DNA of 9,992 nt from Caryophanales bacterium UBA6768 (lineage in GTDB: Bacteria; Bacillota; Bacilli; Bacillales_D; Amphibacillaceae). The DNA lies in assembly GCA_002453315.1 (NCBI GenBank), contig DKGO01000012.1:1-9992 (forward strand), written 5' to 3'. Shown here one piece after another: positions 1 through 6,685 of this stretch. The translations under genes were made by a program, and so were the position numbers. Every line of letters begins with the position of its first letter. The stretch's first letter is position 1. The notes under the pieces were generated by a model, which had not been told where the DNA came from, searched no databases, and saw nothing but the letters and a program-made list of their open reading frames with translations.

Positions 1-20
1 TTGAGCATAAGGGGATTTTT

Positions 21-2078
21 ATGGATAAAAATAAACAAATAAAAAGTCAATTACCATTTAGGTTAAATATATTATTTTTTATTGTTTTTCTTTCATTTGC
101 ATTATTAATTCTTCAGCTTGGCATCGTACAAATTATTGAGGGGAAAAGTTATCAAACTGAAATAGACCGTACAATTGAGGATACGACAAAGATACCTGTA
201 CCGAGGGGCAAAATATATGACAGTAAACACCGACTAGTTGTCGATAATGAGGCAATGTACTCAATCACGTACACACCCCCAAAAAGGGTGCAAGCCATTG
301 ATAAATTAAAACTAGCCCAAAAATTAGTAAATTATATGAAAATGGATGATAAACATTTAAAACGAATTACAGATAGAAATAAACGTGAATATTGGTATTT
401 AATAAATAAAGAAGAGGCTGTTAGCAGACTTTCAACGAAAGAAATAGAAGAATTGGATGATGTTGAACAATATGATTTAGCATTAAAACGAATTACCGAA
501 GAAGAGATTGAACATTTTTCAGAAGAAGAATTACAGATTATTGCTATTAAACGGGAATTGGATAAAGCATATGCATTAACACCACAGGTAATTAAAAAAG
601 ACAATATACCTTATGAAGAATATGCACGTATTGCTGAAAATTTAAGTGAACTTCCCGGAATTAATGCTTCCATTGATTGGGATAGAAAGCTCGTTTCTGG
701 AGAAGCATTACAATCCATTATTGGTTCCATTACGACGCAGGAACAGGGAATCCCTTTAGAAAAGGTAGATTACTATTTAAGTAGGGGATATAACCGAAAT
801 GATCGTGTAGGAAAAAATGGTCTTGAGTTACAATATGAAGATGTACTACGTGGCCGAAAAGAGCAAGTGAATTTTACAACGACAAAAGAGGGTAGGGTAA
901 TTGATTCTGAAATTATTGTTGAGGGTGAGCGTGGGAAGGATCTTGTTTTGACAATAGATTTAGAATTTCAAGAAAATGTGGATAAAATTGTAAGAGAAGA
1001 ATTAAAAACGTTAAGGGGATTAAGTCCACATAGGAATCGACATGCCGAAGATGCGTTAGCAGTAGTAATGAATCCAAAAACTGGCGAAATTTTAGCATTA
1101 AGTGGCCAACATTATAATAAAGAAAATGATGAATATGAAAATGCACCTTTTAAAACTATTTATGATGCCCATTTACCAGGTTCATCTATTAAAGGGGCTA
1201 CTATATATACTGGATTACATCATGGGGTCATTACACCCGGCCAAGTATTTTTTGATTCTCCCATCAATATTGCTGGATTAATCAAAGGGTCATATACGGG
1301 AGGAATTGGGTCTGTCAATGATATATCAGCACTAAAAAAATCGTCAAACGTATATATGTATTATGTCGCATTAAGAATAATTGGTGATTATCGTTATCCA
1401 TTTCCAAGCGGGTCACCTGTAAGAAATTATGATTGGACCGAAATAATTGAAATGCGTAATGTGTTTCATCAATTTGGGTTAGGCATTGAAACAGGAATCG
1501 ATTTTCCTACCGAGGGAATTGGGTTCGAAGGAACAAATCCAGATGCTGGTAATTTACTTGACTTTGCAATTGGTCAATACGAATCATTCACAACATTACA
1601 ACTTGCACAATATATATCAACAATTGCTAATGATGGGATTCGTGTACAGCCTAAATTAGTAAATGAAGTGCGTTATCCAGGGAAAAATGATACTTTAAAT
1701 TCGATTTACCGTAAACGGGAAACGAAAGTATTAAATTCCTTAGATACTGATAATGATTTTATTAAACGAATTCAAACCGGTTTTTGGCAGGCTTACAATG
1801 AAAGTGGTGGAACAGGATATCATTATTGGGCCAATAAGAAATATAATCCAGCAGGAAAAACTGGGACAGCTGAATCAAAGGTTAAAAATGAGAATGGCCA
1901 AATCGAAAACACATTAAATTTAGCCCTAGTTGGTTATGCTCCTTTTGATGATCCTGAAATAGCGTTTGCTGTTATTGCTCCAAATCTAGGTGATATAAGG
2001 GGACAACATCCGATACAACATATGATTGGTACCAGAATACTCGATTTGTATTTTGAAGATAAACATATTGAAGATTAA
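21..2078 (+). CDS. pbpA: Class B penicillin-binding protein, transpeptidase (PbpA/PBP2A type)
   Basis: This is a D,D-transpeptidase that cross-links peptidoglycan outside the membrane, probably for side-wall elongation with RodA (known for the family). One N-terminal membrane anchor lies at about residues 14-38, followed by a non-catalytic pedestal domain with the typical VPRGKIYD motif near residue 60. The transpeptidase domain starts near residue 345. All three active-site motifs are visible: SSIK with catalytic Ser388, SSN at 441-443, and KTG at 613-615. No PASTA domain follows. It has 685 residues, slightly shorter than the roughly 716 of B. subtilis PbpA, and its N-terminal region resembles PbpA as I remember it. 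The start is supported by an AAGGGGAT ribosome binding site six bases before the ATG. Its promoter and upstream neighbour lie outside the window. A strong hairpin ends transcription about 60 bases after the stop. PbpH is the close alternative; gene neighbourhood favours PbpA. Confidence 0.93.
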   Translation: MDKNKQIKSQLPFRLNILFFIVFLSFALLILQLGIVQIIEGKSYQTEIDRTIEDTTKIPVPRGKIYDSKHRLVVDNEAMYSITYTPPKRVQAIDKLKLAQKLVNYMKMDDKHLKRITDRNKREYWYLINKEEAVSRLSTKEIEELDDVEQYDLALKRITEEEIEHFSEEELQIIAIKRELDKAYALTPQVIKKDNIPYEEYARIAENLSELPGINASIDWDRKLVSGEALQSIIGSITTQEQGIPLEKVDYYLSRGYNRNDRVGKNGLELQYEDVLRGRKEQVNFTTTKEGRVIDSEIIVEGERGKDLVLTIDLEFQENVDKIVREELKTLRGLSPHRNRHAEDALAVVMNPKTGEILALSGQHYNKENDEYENAPFKTIYDAHLPGSSIKGATIYTGLHHGVITPGQVFFDSPINIAGLIKGSYTGGIGSVNDISALKKSSNVYMYYVALRIIGDYRYPFPSGSPVRNYDWTEIIEMRNVFHQFGLGIETGIDFPTEGIGFEGTNPDAGNLLDFAIGQYESFTTLQLAQYISTIANDGIRVQPKLVNEVRYPGKNDTLNSIYRKRETKVLNSLDTDNDFIKRIQTGFWQAYNESGGTGYHYWANKKYNPAGKTGTAESKVKNENGQIENTLNLALVGYAPFDDPEIAFAVIAPNLGDIRGQHPIQHMIGTRILDLYFEDKHIED

Positions 2079-2136
2079 TTTGACAGATTGCTAAGATATC
2101 ATAAATAAATGGGAATTATCGTCAATTTAAAATTAA

Positions 2137-2189
2137 AAAAAGTGCCCCTTTGGAAAACATTACGTTTATATCTCAAAGGGGCACTTTTT
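2137..2189. terminator. Bidirectional rho-independent terminator
   Basis: A perfect 16-base-pair stem is formed by AAAAAGTGCCCCTTTG (2137-2152) and its complement at 2174-2189, with a 21-base loop. A T-run follows on the plus strand, and an eight-base A-run precedes it, which gives a T-run on the minus strand. It sits between the convergent stop of pbpA (2078) and the minus-strand gene ending at 2195, so it can serve both. Confidence 0.93.
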
Positions 2190-2194
2190 AAATG

Positions 2195-2770
2195 TTAATT
2201 ACCAGGATAAGTGGTAATAATTTCGGCTATTTCTTTAAAACTCATATCACTTGAAACAGTGAAGGTACCTATTTGAATGTAAGAACTATAGTTGTTATCA
2301 TCAAGATACTTTTGGAATGCTTGTTTATCATCGATAATTCCATTATCCAATAATACATCAGCAACTTTTTGTGAAACGACATTTTCATCGGTTGTAAATG
2401 TATGCTTTTTAACTTCTTTTTCCTTGTCTTCTTCCTTTTTTTCATCTTGTTTCTTTAGTTCTTTCTCTTTTACATCTTCTTTATCTGTTTTTTCTGTTTC
2501 TCCATTATCTGTATCTTCATCAGCTTCATTCTTATCATTTTGATCTGTTTGGGCTTCCTTTTCCTCTTCCTGCTGTTTTAAAAAAGTAAAAGATAAATAA
2601 TCGTCTTCAGATATTACCCGATAACCTTTTTCTTCGATTTGAGCAATTAATTCATCAGTTTCTAATTCAGTTTCAGTCACTTTAGAAGAAACAAAGAAAA
2701 AATAATACCCATATAGTAAAATAGAAGCAACTAGTAACCCAATAGAAAAAAATCTTAATGGTTGTCTCAT
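2195..2770 (-). CDS. Membrane-anchored protein with orphan MltG/YceG LysM-like domain
   Basis: The protein has 191 residues. Visible parts are a membrane anchor at about residues 5-27, a short segment typical of these proteins (ELIAQIEEKGYRVIS, about 40-54), an extremely charged Glu/Lys/Asp-rich linker at about 66-122, and a folded C-terminal segment at 123-189. That last segment resembles the LysM-like N-terminal subdomain of the MltG endolytic transglycosylase (pattern VSQKVADVLLDNGII, then IQIGTF). The catalytic MltG domain is absent, so transglycosylase activity is not expected; databases may still label such proteins MltG. A role at the cell wall is inference. It is the second gene of a minus-strand pair: the upstream stop overlaps its ribosome binding site (TTAGGAG), 15 bases before the ATG. 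By position it may correspond to yqzC of B. subtilis, from memory and unconfirmed. Confidence 0.82.
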   Translation of the reverse strand: MRQPLRFFSIGLLVASILLYGYYFFFVSSKVTETELETDELIAQIEEKGYRVISEDDYLSFTFLKQQEEEKEAQTDQNDKNEADEDTDNGETEKTDKEDVKEKELKKQDEKKEEDKEKEVKKHTFTTDENVVSQKVADVLLDNGIIDDKQAFQKYLDDNNYSSYIQIGTFTVSSDMSFKEIAEIITTYPGN

Positions 2771-2785
2771 GTTAATCTATTACTC

Positions 2786-3157
2786 CTAACTTTTGTGATT
2801 CAAAATAGTTTTCACATCATGCACTTTTAAACCTGTTTGTGTTGCTATTTCATCCATTGTCAGGCCATCGTCATTTAAGTGATATATCCTTTGAATTAAC
2901 AGTGGTTTGTTCGCCAACATAGAAGAAATTTTTTTATCTTCTGAAATTTTTTGTTTTGAATTAACAGAAAAATCCTCAGTTAATAATTCTTCTTCTAAAA
3001 TTTTGATTTTTTTCTTCATTTGATATGTATCTTGCATTGAAGAAATTGAAAATTGTTCAAATTGTTCTTCCAATTGATCAATTTTATCACTTATGTAATA
3101 GGAGCCTATAAATAGGACAATGGATACAATGATAAGTGTTATGAATATATAGAACAT
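2786..3157 (-). CDS. Small membrane-anchored coiled-coil protein with C-terminal HTH-like tail
   Basis: The protein has 123 residues. An N-terminal hydrophobic anchor (about 2-22) is followed by a heptad-like charged helix (about 22-60) and a basic middle part. The C-terminal segment (about 87-121) has the pattern of a small helix-turn-helix (DGLTMDEIATQTGLKVHDVK, then TILN). This architecture recalls SwrB/YlxL and DUF6115 proteins of Bacillaceae, whose tail ends in a similar helix-turn-helix-like segment; DNA binding by such a tail is not established. The start is firm: TGGAGGT lies six bases before the ATG. It leads a two-gene operon with the MltG-like gene, only 15 bases apart, and is divergent from rpmG. 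By position it may be the counterpart of yqzD of B. subtilis, from memory. The exact function is unknown. Confidence 0.8.
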   Translation of the reverse strand: MFYIFITLIIVSIVLFIGSYYISDKIDQLEEQFEQFSISSMQDTYQMKKKIKILEEELLTEDFSVNSKQKISEDKKISSMLANKPLLIQRIYHLNDDGLTMDEIATQTGLKVHDVKTILNHKS

Positions 3158-3180
3158 GTTTTTACCTCCATTCTTTTTAT

Positions 3181-3209
3181 AGTATACTATGAAAACTATA
3201 CATTTTCTA
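3181..3209 (-). promoter_or_regulatory. Candidate SigA promoter of the minus-strand membrane-protein operon
   Basis: On the minus strand, TAGAAA (3204-3209) and TATACT (3181-3186) are separated by 17 bases. Transcription would start near 3174, giving a leader just long enough to hold the GGAGGT site. The -10 lies inside a 12-base perfect palindrome at 3179-3190 (ATAGTATACTAT). The -35 matches consensus at only four of six bases. Confidence 0.4.
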
Positions 3210-3233
3210 ATGTAAAATATAAAGTATCCAAAA

Positions 3234-3262
3234 TTGCTACATTCATTAAAATCTGCTATGCT
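3234..3262 (+). promoter_or_regulatory. Candidate extended -10 promoter of rpmG
   Basis: TTGCTA (3234-3239) and TATGCT (3257-3262) are separated by exactly 17 bases, with a TGC extension (TGn) directly before the -10. The start would fall near 3269, leaving a leader of about 33 bases. No Zur-type operator (TCGTAAT-N-ATTACGA) is seen around it. Confidence 0.55.
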
Positions 3263-3301
3263 ATAAAAGGTTAAAACAAATTTCTAGTTGGAGGGAAGAA
3301 G

Positions 3302-3451
3302 ATGCGTGTAAATATTACCTTAGCTTGTACTGAAACAGGTGATCGTAACTATATTACGAAAAAAAATAATCGTAATAACACAGAACGTATTAAATTAATG
3401 AAATATTGTCCACGATTAAGAAAACACACGTTGCATAGAGAGACCAAATAA
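3302..3451 (+). CDS. rpmG: 50S ribosomal protein L33, cysteine-depleted type
   Basis: This is ribosomal protein L33, a 49-residue component of the large subunit. It is recognised by MRVNITLAC at the N-terminus, GDRNYIT in the middle and the closing HTLHRETK. Full length matches the family. In zinc-ribbon forms two CxxC pairs bind zinc. Here the first pair reads C9-T-E-T12 and the second C36-P-R-L39, so the second cysteine of each pair is lost and classical zinc binding is not expected. The start is supported by GGAGGG six bases before the ATG. It has its own candidate promoter and a following terminator, so it looks monocistronic. Its position next to yqgN matches rpmGA of B. subtilis as remembered, but the sequence resembles the C-minus paralogue type. 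Confidence 0.95.
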   Translation: MRVNITLACTETGDRNYITKKNNRNNTERIKLMKYCPRLRKHTLHRETK

Positions 3452-3479
3452 ATGATTAGAATAAAATTAAAAGTAAAAT

Positions 3480-3531
3480 AAAAACCGAAATGGAATCAAT
3501 ATGTTATACATTTGATGTCATTCGGTTTTTT
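3480..3531 (+). terminator. Rho-independent terminator of rpmG
   Basis: A 10-pair outer stem (AAAAACCGAA at 3480-3489 with TTCGGTTTTT at 3521-3530) runs into a T-run. Inside it, after a bulged A, the arms ATCAA and TTGAT can extend the hairpin. It starts 28 bases after the rpmG stop. Confidence 0.85.
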
Positions 3532-3532
3532 A

Positions 3533-3699
3533 ATCTCTTAACTATTGAAAGAAACAATTTAATTTTATTATATAATATAAAAATGATTTCGTAACTGGCA
3601 AATTTTATCAGCATTAATTTCATTATTTTACTCACTATGATACATTATCTTTAAAGAATGATTGTTAATCAAGTGGAACTCGAAGGTGCGTGTTACCCA
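3533..3699 (+). promoter_or_regulatory. Leader region of yqgN with weak promoter candidates
   Basis: This AT-rich spacer lies between the rpmG terminator and yqgN. A perfect TATAAT (3571-3576) has no good -35 at 17 bases, since TTGAAA at 3545 is 20 bases away. A second -10-like TATGAT lies at 3636-3641 with only TTAATT upstream. One of them probably starts the yqgN-gluP transcript, but neither is convincing. No riboswitch-like structure or small gene is seen. Confidence 0.25.
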
Positions 3700-4284
3700 A
3701 TGACAATTAAATCGGAAATTAGAGTAAACATTTTGAATCAATTGAAAATGTTAGACCCAATCGAAAAGAAACATATTGAAGAGAAAATGTATGAAATCAT
3801 TTTTCAATCATCAATTTGGGAAAAAGCAAAAGTAATTGGCATTACTTGTTCACAGCCATTTGAATGGGATACATTACCTATTATTGAGAAAGTTTGGAAA
3901 TTGAATAAAATAGTAGCTGTCCCTAAAAGTTCACCGATAGATAAACAATTGCAATTTTATCAGTTGACACATGTCAATGAACTAGTAAGAGGTTATGCTA
4001 ACATATTAGAACCTGATATTGAAAAAACAACTAAAATTAGTAATCACGAGATTGACTTGCTTTTTGTACCGGGAATTGCCTTTGATAAATTAGGTTATCG
4101 GATTGGATTCGGTGGTGGTTATTATGACCGTTATTTGCAATACCAACAATTAAATACGGTTTCATTAGTTGCAAATTTTCAAATGGTGAAGAGAATTCCT
4201 ATCAATGAATTCGATGTTCCTGTACAATATTTAGTTACAGAAACTAATTGGATTCATATAGAAAATGATAAAAAGAAAGATTGA
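3700..4284 (+). CDS. yqgN: 5-formyltetrahydrofolate cyclo-ligase family protein (YqgN)
   Basis: The enzyme converts 5-formyltetrahydrofolate and ATP to 5,10-methenyltetrahydrofolate, recovering stored folate for one-carbon metabolism in the cytoplasm (family knowledge). The key signature is clear in the C-terminal half: FVPGIAFDKLGYRIGFGGGY followed by YDRYL, the nucleotide-binding glycine-rich loop. The N-terminus starts with a KSEIR-type stretch expected of the family. An in-frame ATG exists at 3658, but ATG 3700 is preferred: it gives 194 residues, matches the usual family start, and has an AAGGTG site 11 bases upstream, whereas 3658 has almost none. The gene is closely followed by gluP, 14 bases on if the GTG start is right, so the two are probably co-transcribed. 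In B. subtilis the same pair occurs nearly adjacent. Confidence 0.9.
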   Translation: MTIKSEIRVNILNQLKMLDPIEKKHIEEKMYEIIFQSSIWEKAKVIGITCSQPFEWDTLPIIEKVWKLNKIVAVPKSSPIDKQLQFYQLTHVNELVRGYANILEPDIEKTTKISNHEIDLLFVPGIAFDKLGYRIGFGGGYYDRYLQYQQLNTVSLVANFQMVKRIPINEFDVPVQYLVTETNWIHIENDKKKD

Positions 4285-4298
4285 TGGGGGGATTATTG

Positions 4299-5474
4299 GT
4301 GCATATATCAGAACAATTTAACACCTATTATTTAGCCTATCGTTTAGTCCAACAAGATAAATTTCAAATACTGCATATGGATGCAAATCATGATGAGCTA
4401 TGGTTAAATAAAAATGATCAAAAATCCTCATTAATTATTCGTATTATTCAACAGGGATTCAATTGGAAAAATCACTTAAAGAAAGATATTGCTTCTGTTT
4501 TTCAGCGGGTAGACAACATGAATCATGTATTTAATAGGAAAAATATTCAAATTTATAATATTTATGTAACTGAATTCCCACCTGTAGATGATTGGGAGGC
4601 TCTAAAAAAACCATTATTATTGAATTCAAAAAAATCATTATATATGAATATTTTTTATTTATCACAACAACAATTTACAGAGGAATATGGACGTTTATTA
4701 AACAAGTTAAATTCCACGATAGATGACGAATATCAACTACCTTCAGAACAAGACCAAATGAAATGGATGACCATATATAAACAGAGACTATCAAATCTAT
4801 TATCGGCGAATAAAAAAAGAATTTCTTCGATTATTAATTTTGGTACACCACGGATTACCTATATCATTATACTAATAAATATATTTATGTTTTTAGCGAT
4901 GTTATCTGTTGATAGTAGTATCCAAATTGATACATTAATTAAATTTGGAGCAAAAGAAAATTCATTAATTATAAATGGAGAATGGTGGCGAATAGTTTCA
5001 GCTACCATATTACATATAGGATTTATCCATTTAATAATTAATATGTTTGCCCTTTATTATTTAGGCTCTGCTGTTGAAAAAACTTTTGGTAACATACGAT
5101 TTTTCATCATTTATTTAACTTCAGGTATTGGAGGGAGCATTGCTAGTTTTGCATTCCATACTAATGTATCCGCTGGGGCGTCAGGGGCATTATTTGGATT
5201 GTTTGGAGCATTATTATTTTTCACTATCATTTATAAATCATTGTTTTTTAAAACTATGGGGGGAAATTTACTATTAATTTTGTTAATCAACATTATTTTT
5301 GGAATGGCCATCCCATTAATAGATATAGGGGCACATTTAGGTGGGTTAGTGACTGGTTTCATAGTAGCAGGGGCCATTTATGTACCAAATAAAAAAAACA
5401 TCATTATACAAGCTATAAGCATTTTCATCATATTAAGCGCATGTCTAATGATATTTTTTAAGGCAATTACATAA
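4299..5474 (+). CDS. gluP: Rhomboid family intramembrane serine protease GluP (YqgP), short form
   Basis: This is a membrane-embedded serine protease that cleaves transmembrane segments. The B. subtilis member GluP has been reported to process the magnesium transporter MgtE together with FtsH. Numbered from GTG 4299 (391 residues), a soluble N-terminal domain (about 1-180) contains the conserved PPVDDWE stretch, and the rhomboid core follows from about 187. Visible hallmarks are GEWWR (227-231), the HIGFIHLIIN helix, catalytic Ser295 in SAGASGALFG, and catalytic His346 in GAHLGG; the 51-residue spacing matches what I recall for B. subtilis. The protein ends after the last membrane helix and lacks the roughly 110-residue C-terminal TPR domain of B. 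subtilis GluP (507 residues). Starts at TTG 4281, ATG 4284 and TTG 4296 are also possible; GTG 4299 lies seven bases after the GGGGGG run and aligns best with the family N-terminus. Confidence 0.93.
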   Translation: MHISEQFNTYYLAYRLVQQDKFQILHMDANHDELWLNKNDQKSSLIIRIIQQGFNWKNHLKKDIASVFQRVDNMNHVFNRKNIQIYNIYVTEFPPVDDWEALKKPLLLNSKKSLYMNIFYLSQQQFTEEYGRLLNKLNSTIDDEYQLPSEQDQMKWMTIYKQRLSNLLSANKKRISSIINFGTPRITYIIILINIFMFLAMLSVDSSIQIDTLIKFGAKENSLIINGEWWRIVSATILHIGFIHLIINMFALYYLGSAVEKTFGNIRFFIIYLTSGIGGSIASFAFHTNVSAGASGALFGLFGALLFFTIIYKSLFFKTMGGNLLLILLINIIFGMAIPLIDIGAHLGGLVTGFIVAGAIYVPNKKNIIIQAISIFIILSACLMIFFKAIT

Positions 5475-5493
5475 TGGCAATGGGATAAATATA

Positions 5494-6351
5494 TTATTCA
5501 GATTGTTTTGCTGTTGGTAATTGTTGCATTAGTTTTATTTTGTCATTAGCTATTTCATATAAAACAATTAAATGGGTATGATCACGAGCGATTAATATAA
5601 CTGGCATTGCATGTTGTTTATTAACTTCTTCATTCATTAAGATAGTGACATAGTTTTGATACAATCCTTCCCACAGTTGTCCAATAATTTGTTCTGTTAG
5701 TGACATAGAAAAATGCCCTATTGGGTTTTCCTGGAAGTATATTAAATCTGATAGGGGTACTAGTTTGTAATCGGCTATATTTAAGTTATGATAACTTATC
5801 CAGGAATTCCATATTTCGGATAACTCATGATTAATTTTGTCATTTAATTCAGTTGCTATCTTTTCCTCATTTGTAGATTTTGGTGTGCGAAAAATAATTG
5901 GAATTTTATTTTTTGTTACATAATAAAGTTGATCAGTGGTCATTTTTTGAATACTTGAAATTGTTTCATCTTCCTGATGAATTTCCGCATGATGGAATGA
6001 AATGGCATTTAAATAAATCGGGTGGTTTATCTTAAAGTTTTTTCTTAATAAAATTTCTGCAACATTTTGCTTCCATTTTTGTTGAATACCTTTAAAGTAT
6101 CCATTACCATAGAGTAATGAAATGTCTTGACGTAAAAAGGCTGGTTCATTACTAGTTGATTGTGTTTGCCAAACTATTTTATTTTTATTATTATTTGGTA
6201 TGTAGGACATTGAAGTTTTTGCCCCTTCAAAATATTGCCACTCATTAATAGGGAAATATTTCACAGTTGGTTGAGACTTTTTATTCATTCCAGCTAAAAC
6301 AAGTATTGCTACCCAAACAACAACGATAGAAATAATTAATTTTTTATACAT
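5494..6351 (-). CDS. Membrane-anchored extracytoplasmic protein of unknown function
   Basis: I do not recognise this 285-residue protein. It starts with a Lys-Lys positive end and a hydrophobic anchor (about residues 4-21), followed by a soluble part most likely outside the membrane. It has no cysteine, so it is not a lipoprotein. Conserved-looking stretches are FLRQDISLLYGNG (72-84), AISFHHAEIH (116-125), PLSDLIYF (199-206), IGQLWEGLYQNY (223-234) and a C-terminal beta-rich hydrophobic segment near 250-265. The histidine cluster at 120-125 is suggestive of a structural or metal site, but that is speculation. The start is firm: GAGGTGA lies six bases before the ATG. It is convergent with gluP (19 bases between stops, no terminator) and divergent from yqgQ. 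The context suggests an envelope-related job, possibly linked to gluP, but nothing proves it. Confidence 0.85.
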   Translation of the reverse strand: MYKKLIISIVVVWVAILVLAGMNKKSQPTVKYFPINEWQYFEGAKTSMSYIPNNNKNKIVWQTQSTSNEPAFLRQDISLLYGNGYFKGIQQKWKQNVAEILLRKNFKINHPIYLNAISFHHAEIHQEDETISSIQKMTTDQLYYVTKNKIPIIFRTPKSTNEEKIATELNDKINHELSEIWNSWISYHNLNIADYKLVPLSDLIYFQENPIGHFSMSLTEQIIGQLWEGLYQNYVTILMNEEVNKQHAMPVILIARDHTHLIVLYEIANDKIKLMQQLPTAKQSE

Positions 6352-6376
6352 TTTACTTCACCTCGAATCGTAATTC

Positions 6377-6407
6377 ATTATATGTTAATATACATCCATT
6401 ATGTCAT
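6377..6407 (-). promoter_or_regulatory. Candidate promoter of the 285-residue gene, overlapping the yqgQ leader
   Basis: On the minus strand a perfect TATAAT (6377-6382) is preceded at 19 bases by ATGACA (6402-6407). A start near 6370 gives a short leader carrying the GAGGTGA site. On the plus strand a weak yqgQ candidate, TTCACC (6357-6362) with TATGTT (6381-6386) at 18 bases, uses the same DNA, so the two promoters would overlap. Spacings are not ideal. Confidence 0.33.
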
Positions 6408-6420
6408 GGGAGAAGAATCA

Positions 6421-6615
6421 ATGAAAAATATGTATGACGTCCGACAGTTACTTAAAAAGTATGGTAGCTTTATATATACAGGGGACCAATGTCGTGATTT
6501 AGATTTGATTAAACATGAAGTGATTGCATTATATGAGGCGAATATTATTTCAATGAATGATTATAAACAAGCATTACTAATCATCCAACAAACATATCGA
6601 TCACTTTCTAATTAA
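6421..6615 (+). CDS. yqgQ: YqgQ family protein (DUF910)
   Basis: This is a small helical cytoplasmic protein of 64 residues, recognised by the N-terminal MYDVRQLLKKYG pattern followed by a Tyr/Gly-Asp turn (IYTGDQ) and a C-terminal LIIQQTYR-like helix. The B. subtilis protein has a solved structure and has been suggested to bind single-stranded nucleic acid; its cellular role is not settled. In-frame ATGs exist at 6382 and 6406, but ATG 6421 has GGGAG eight bases upstream and gives the family's usual N-terminus and length. In B. subtilis yqgQ is directly followed by glucokinase glcK; here the next gene is yqgS, 70 bases on, with no terminator between, so the two are probably co-transcribed. 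Confidence 0.88.
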   Translation: MKNMYDVRQLLKKYGSFIYTGDQCRDLDLIKHEVIALYEANIISMNDYKQALLIIQQTYRSLSN

Positions 6616-6685
6616 GTTTAATTTTTATTAATTTTGGGTATAGAAATGTCTTAGACAATGTTAATAGTTTTTAGGAGGATTTGCG

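Noticed and set aside
332..604. Minus-strand open frame of 90 codons inside pbpA
   Set aside because: It is antisense to the well-supported PBP pedestal domain, is rich in Ser/Ile/Cys as expected from reversed AT-rich coding sequence, and has no good ribosome binding site.
913..1146. Minus-strand open frame of 77 codons inside pbpA
   Set aside because: It is a shadow of the transpeptidase coding region; His/Leu-rich with no family resemblance.
2080..2108. Perfect TTGACA directly after the pbpA stop, which could drive a small RNA ending at the 2137-2189 terminator
   Set aside because: No acceptable -10 occurs 16-18 bases downstream (only AAATAA/TAAATA), so a promoter is not supported.
2292..2543. 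Plus-strand open frame of 83 codons rich in Ser and Phe
   Set aside because: It is the complement of the Glu/Lys-rich linker codons (GAA/AAA read as TTC/TTT) of the minus-strand gene.
3179..3190. Perfect 12-base palindrome ATAGTATACTAT as an operator
   Set aside because: It overlaps the -10 candidate of the minus-strand operon, and short AT palindromes are common; no second copy is present to support a repressor site.
3343..3359. TCGTAACTATATTACGA palindrome resembling a Zur box
   Set aside because: The half-sites match but the spacer is five bases instead of three, and the bases encode the conserved DRNYIT segment of L33, which explains them.
3658..3699. Longer N-terminus for YqgN starting at ATG 3658
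   Set aside because: It has almost no ribosome binding site, and the added 14 residues do not fit the family's usual N-terminus.
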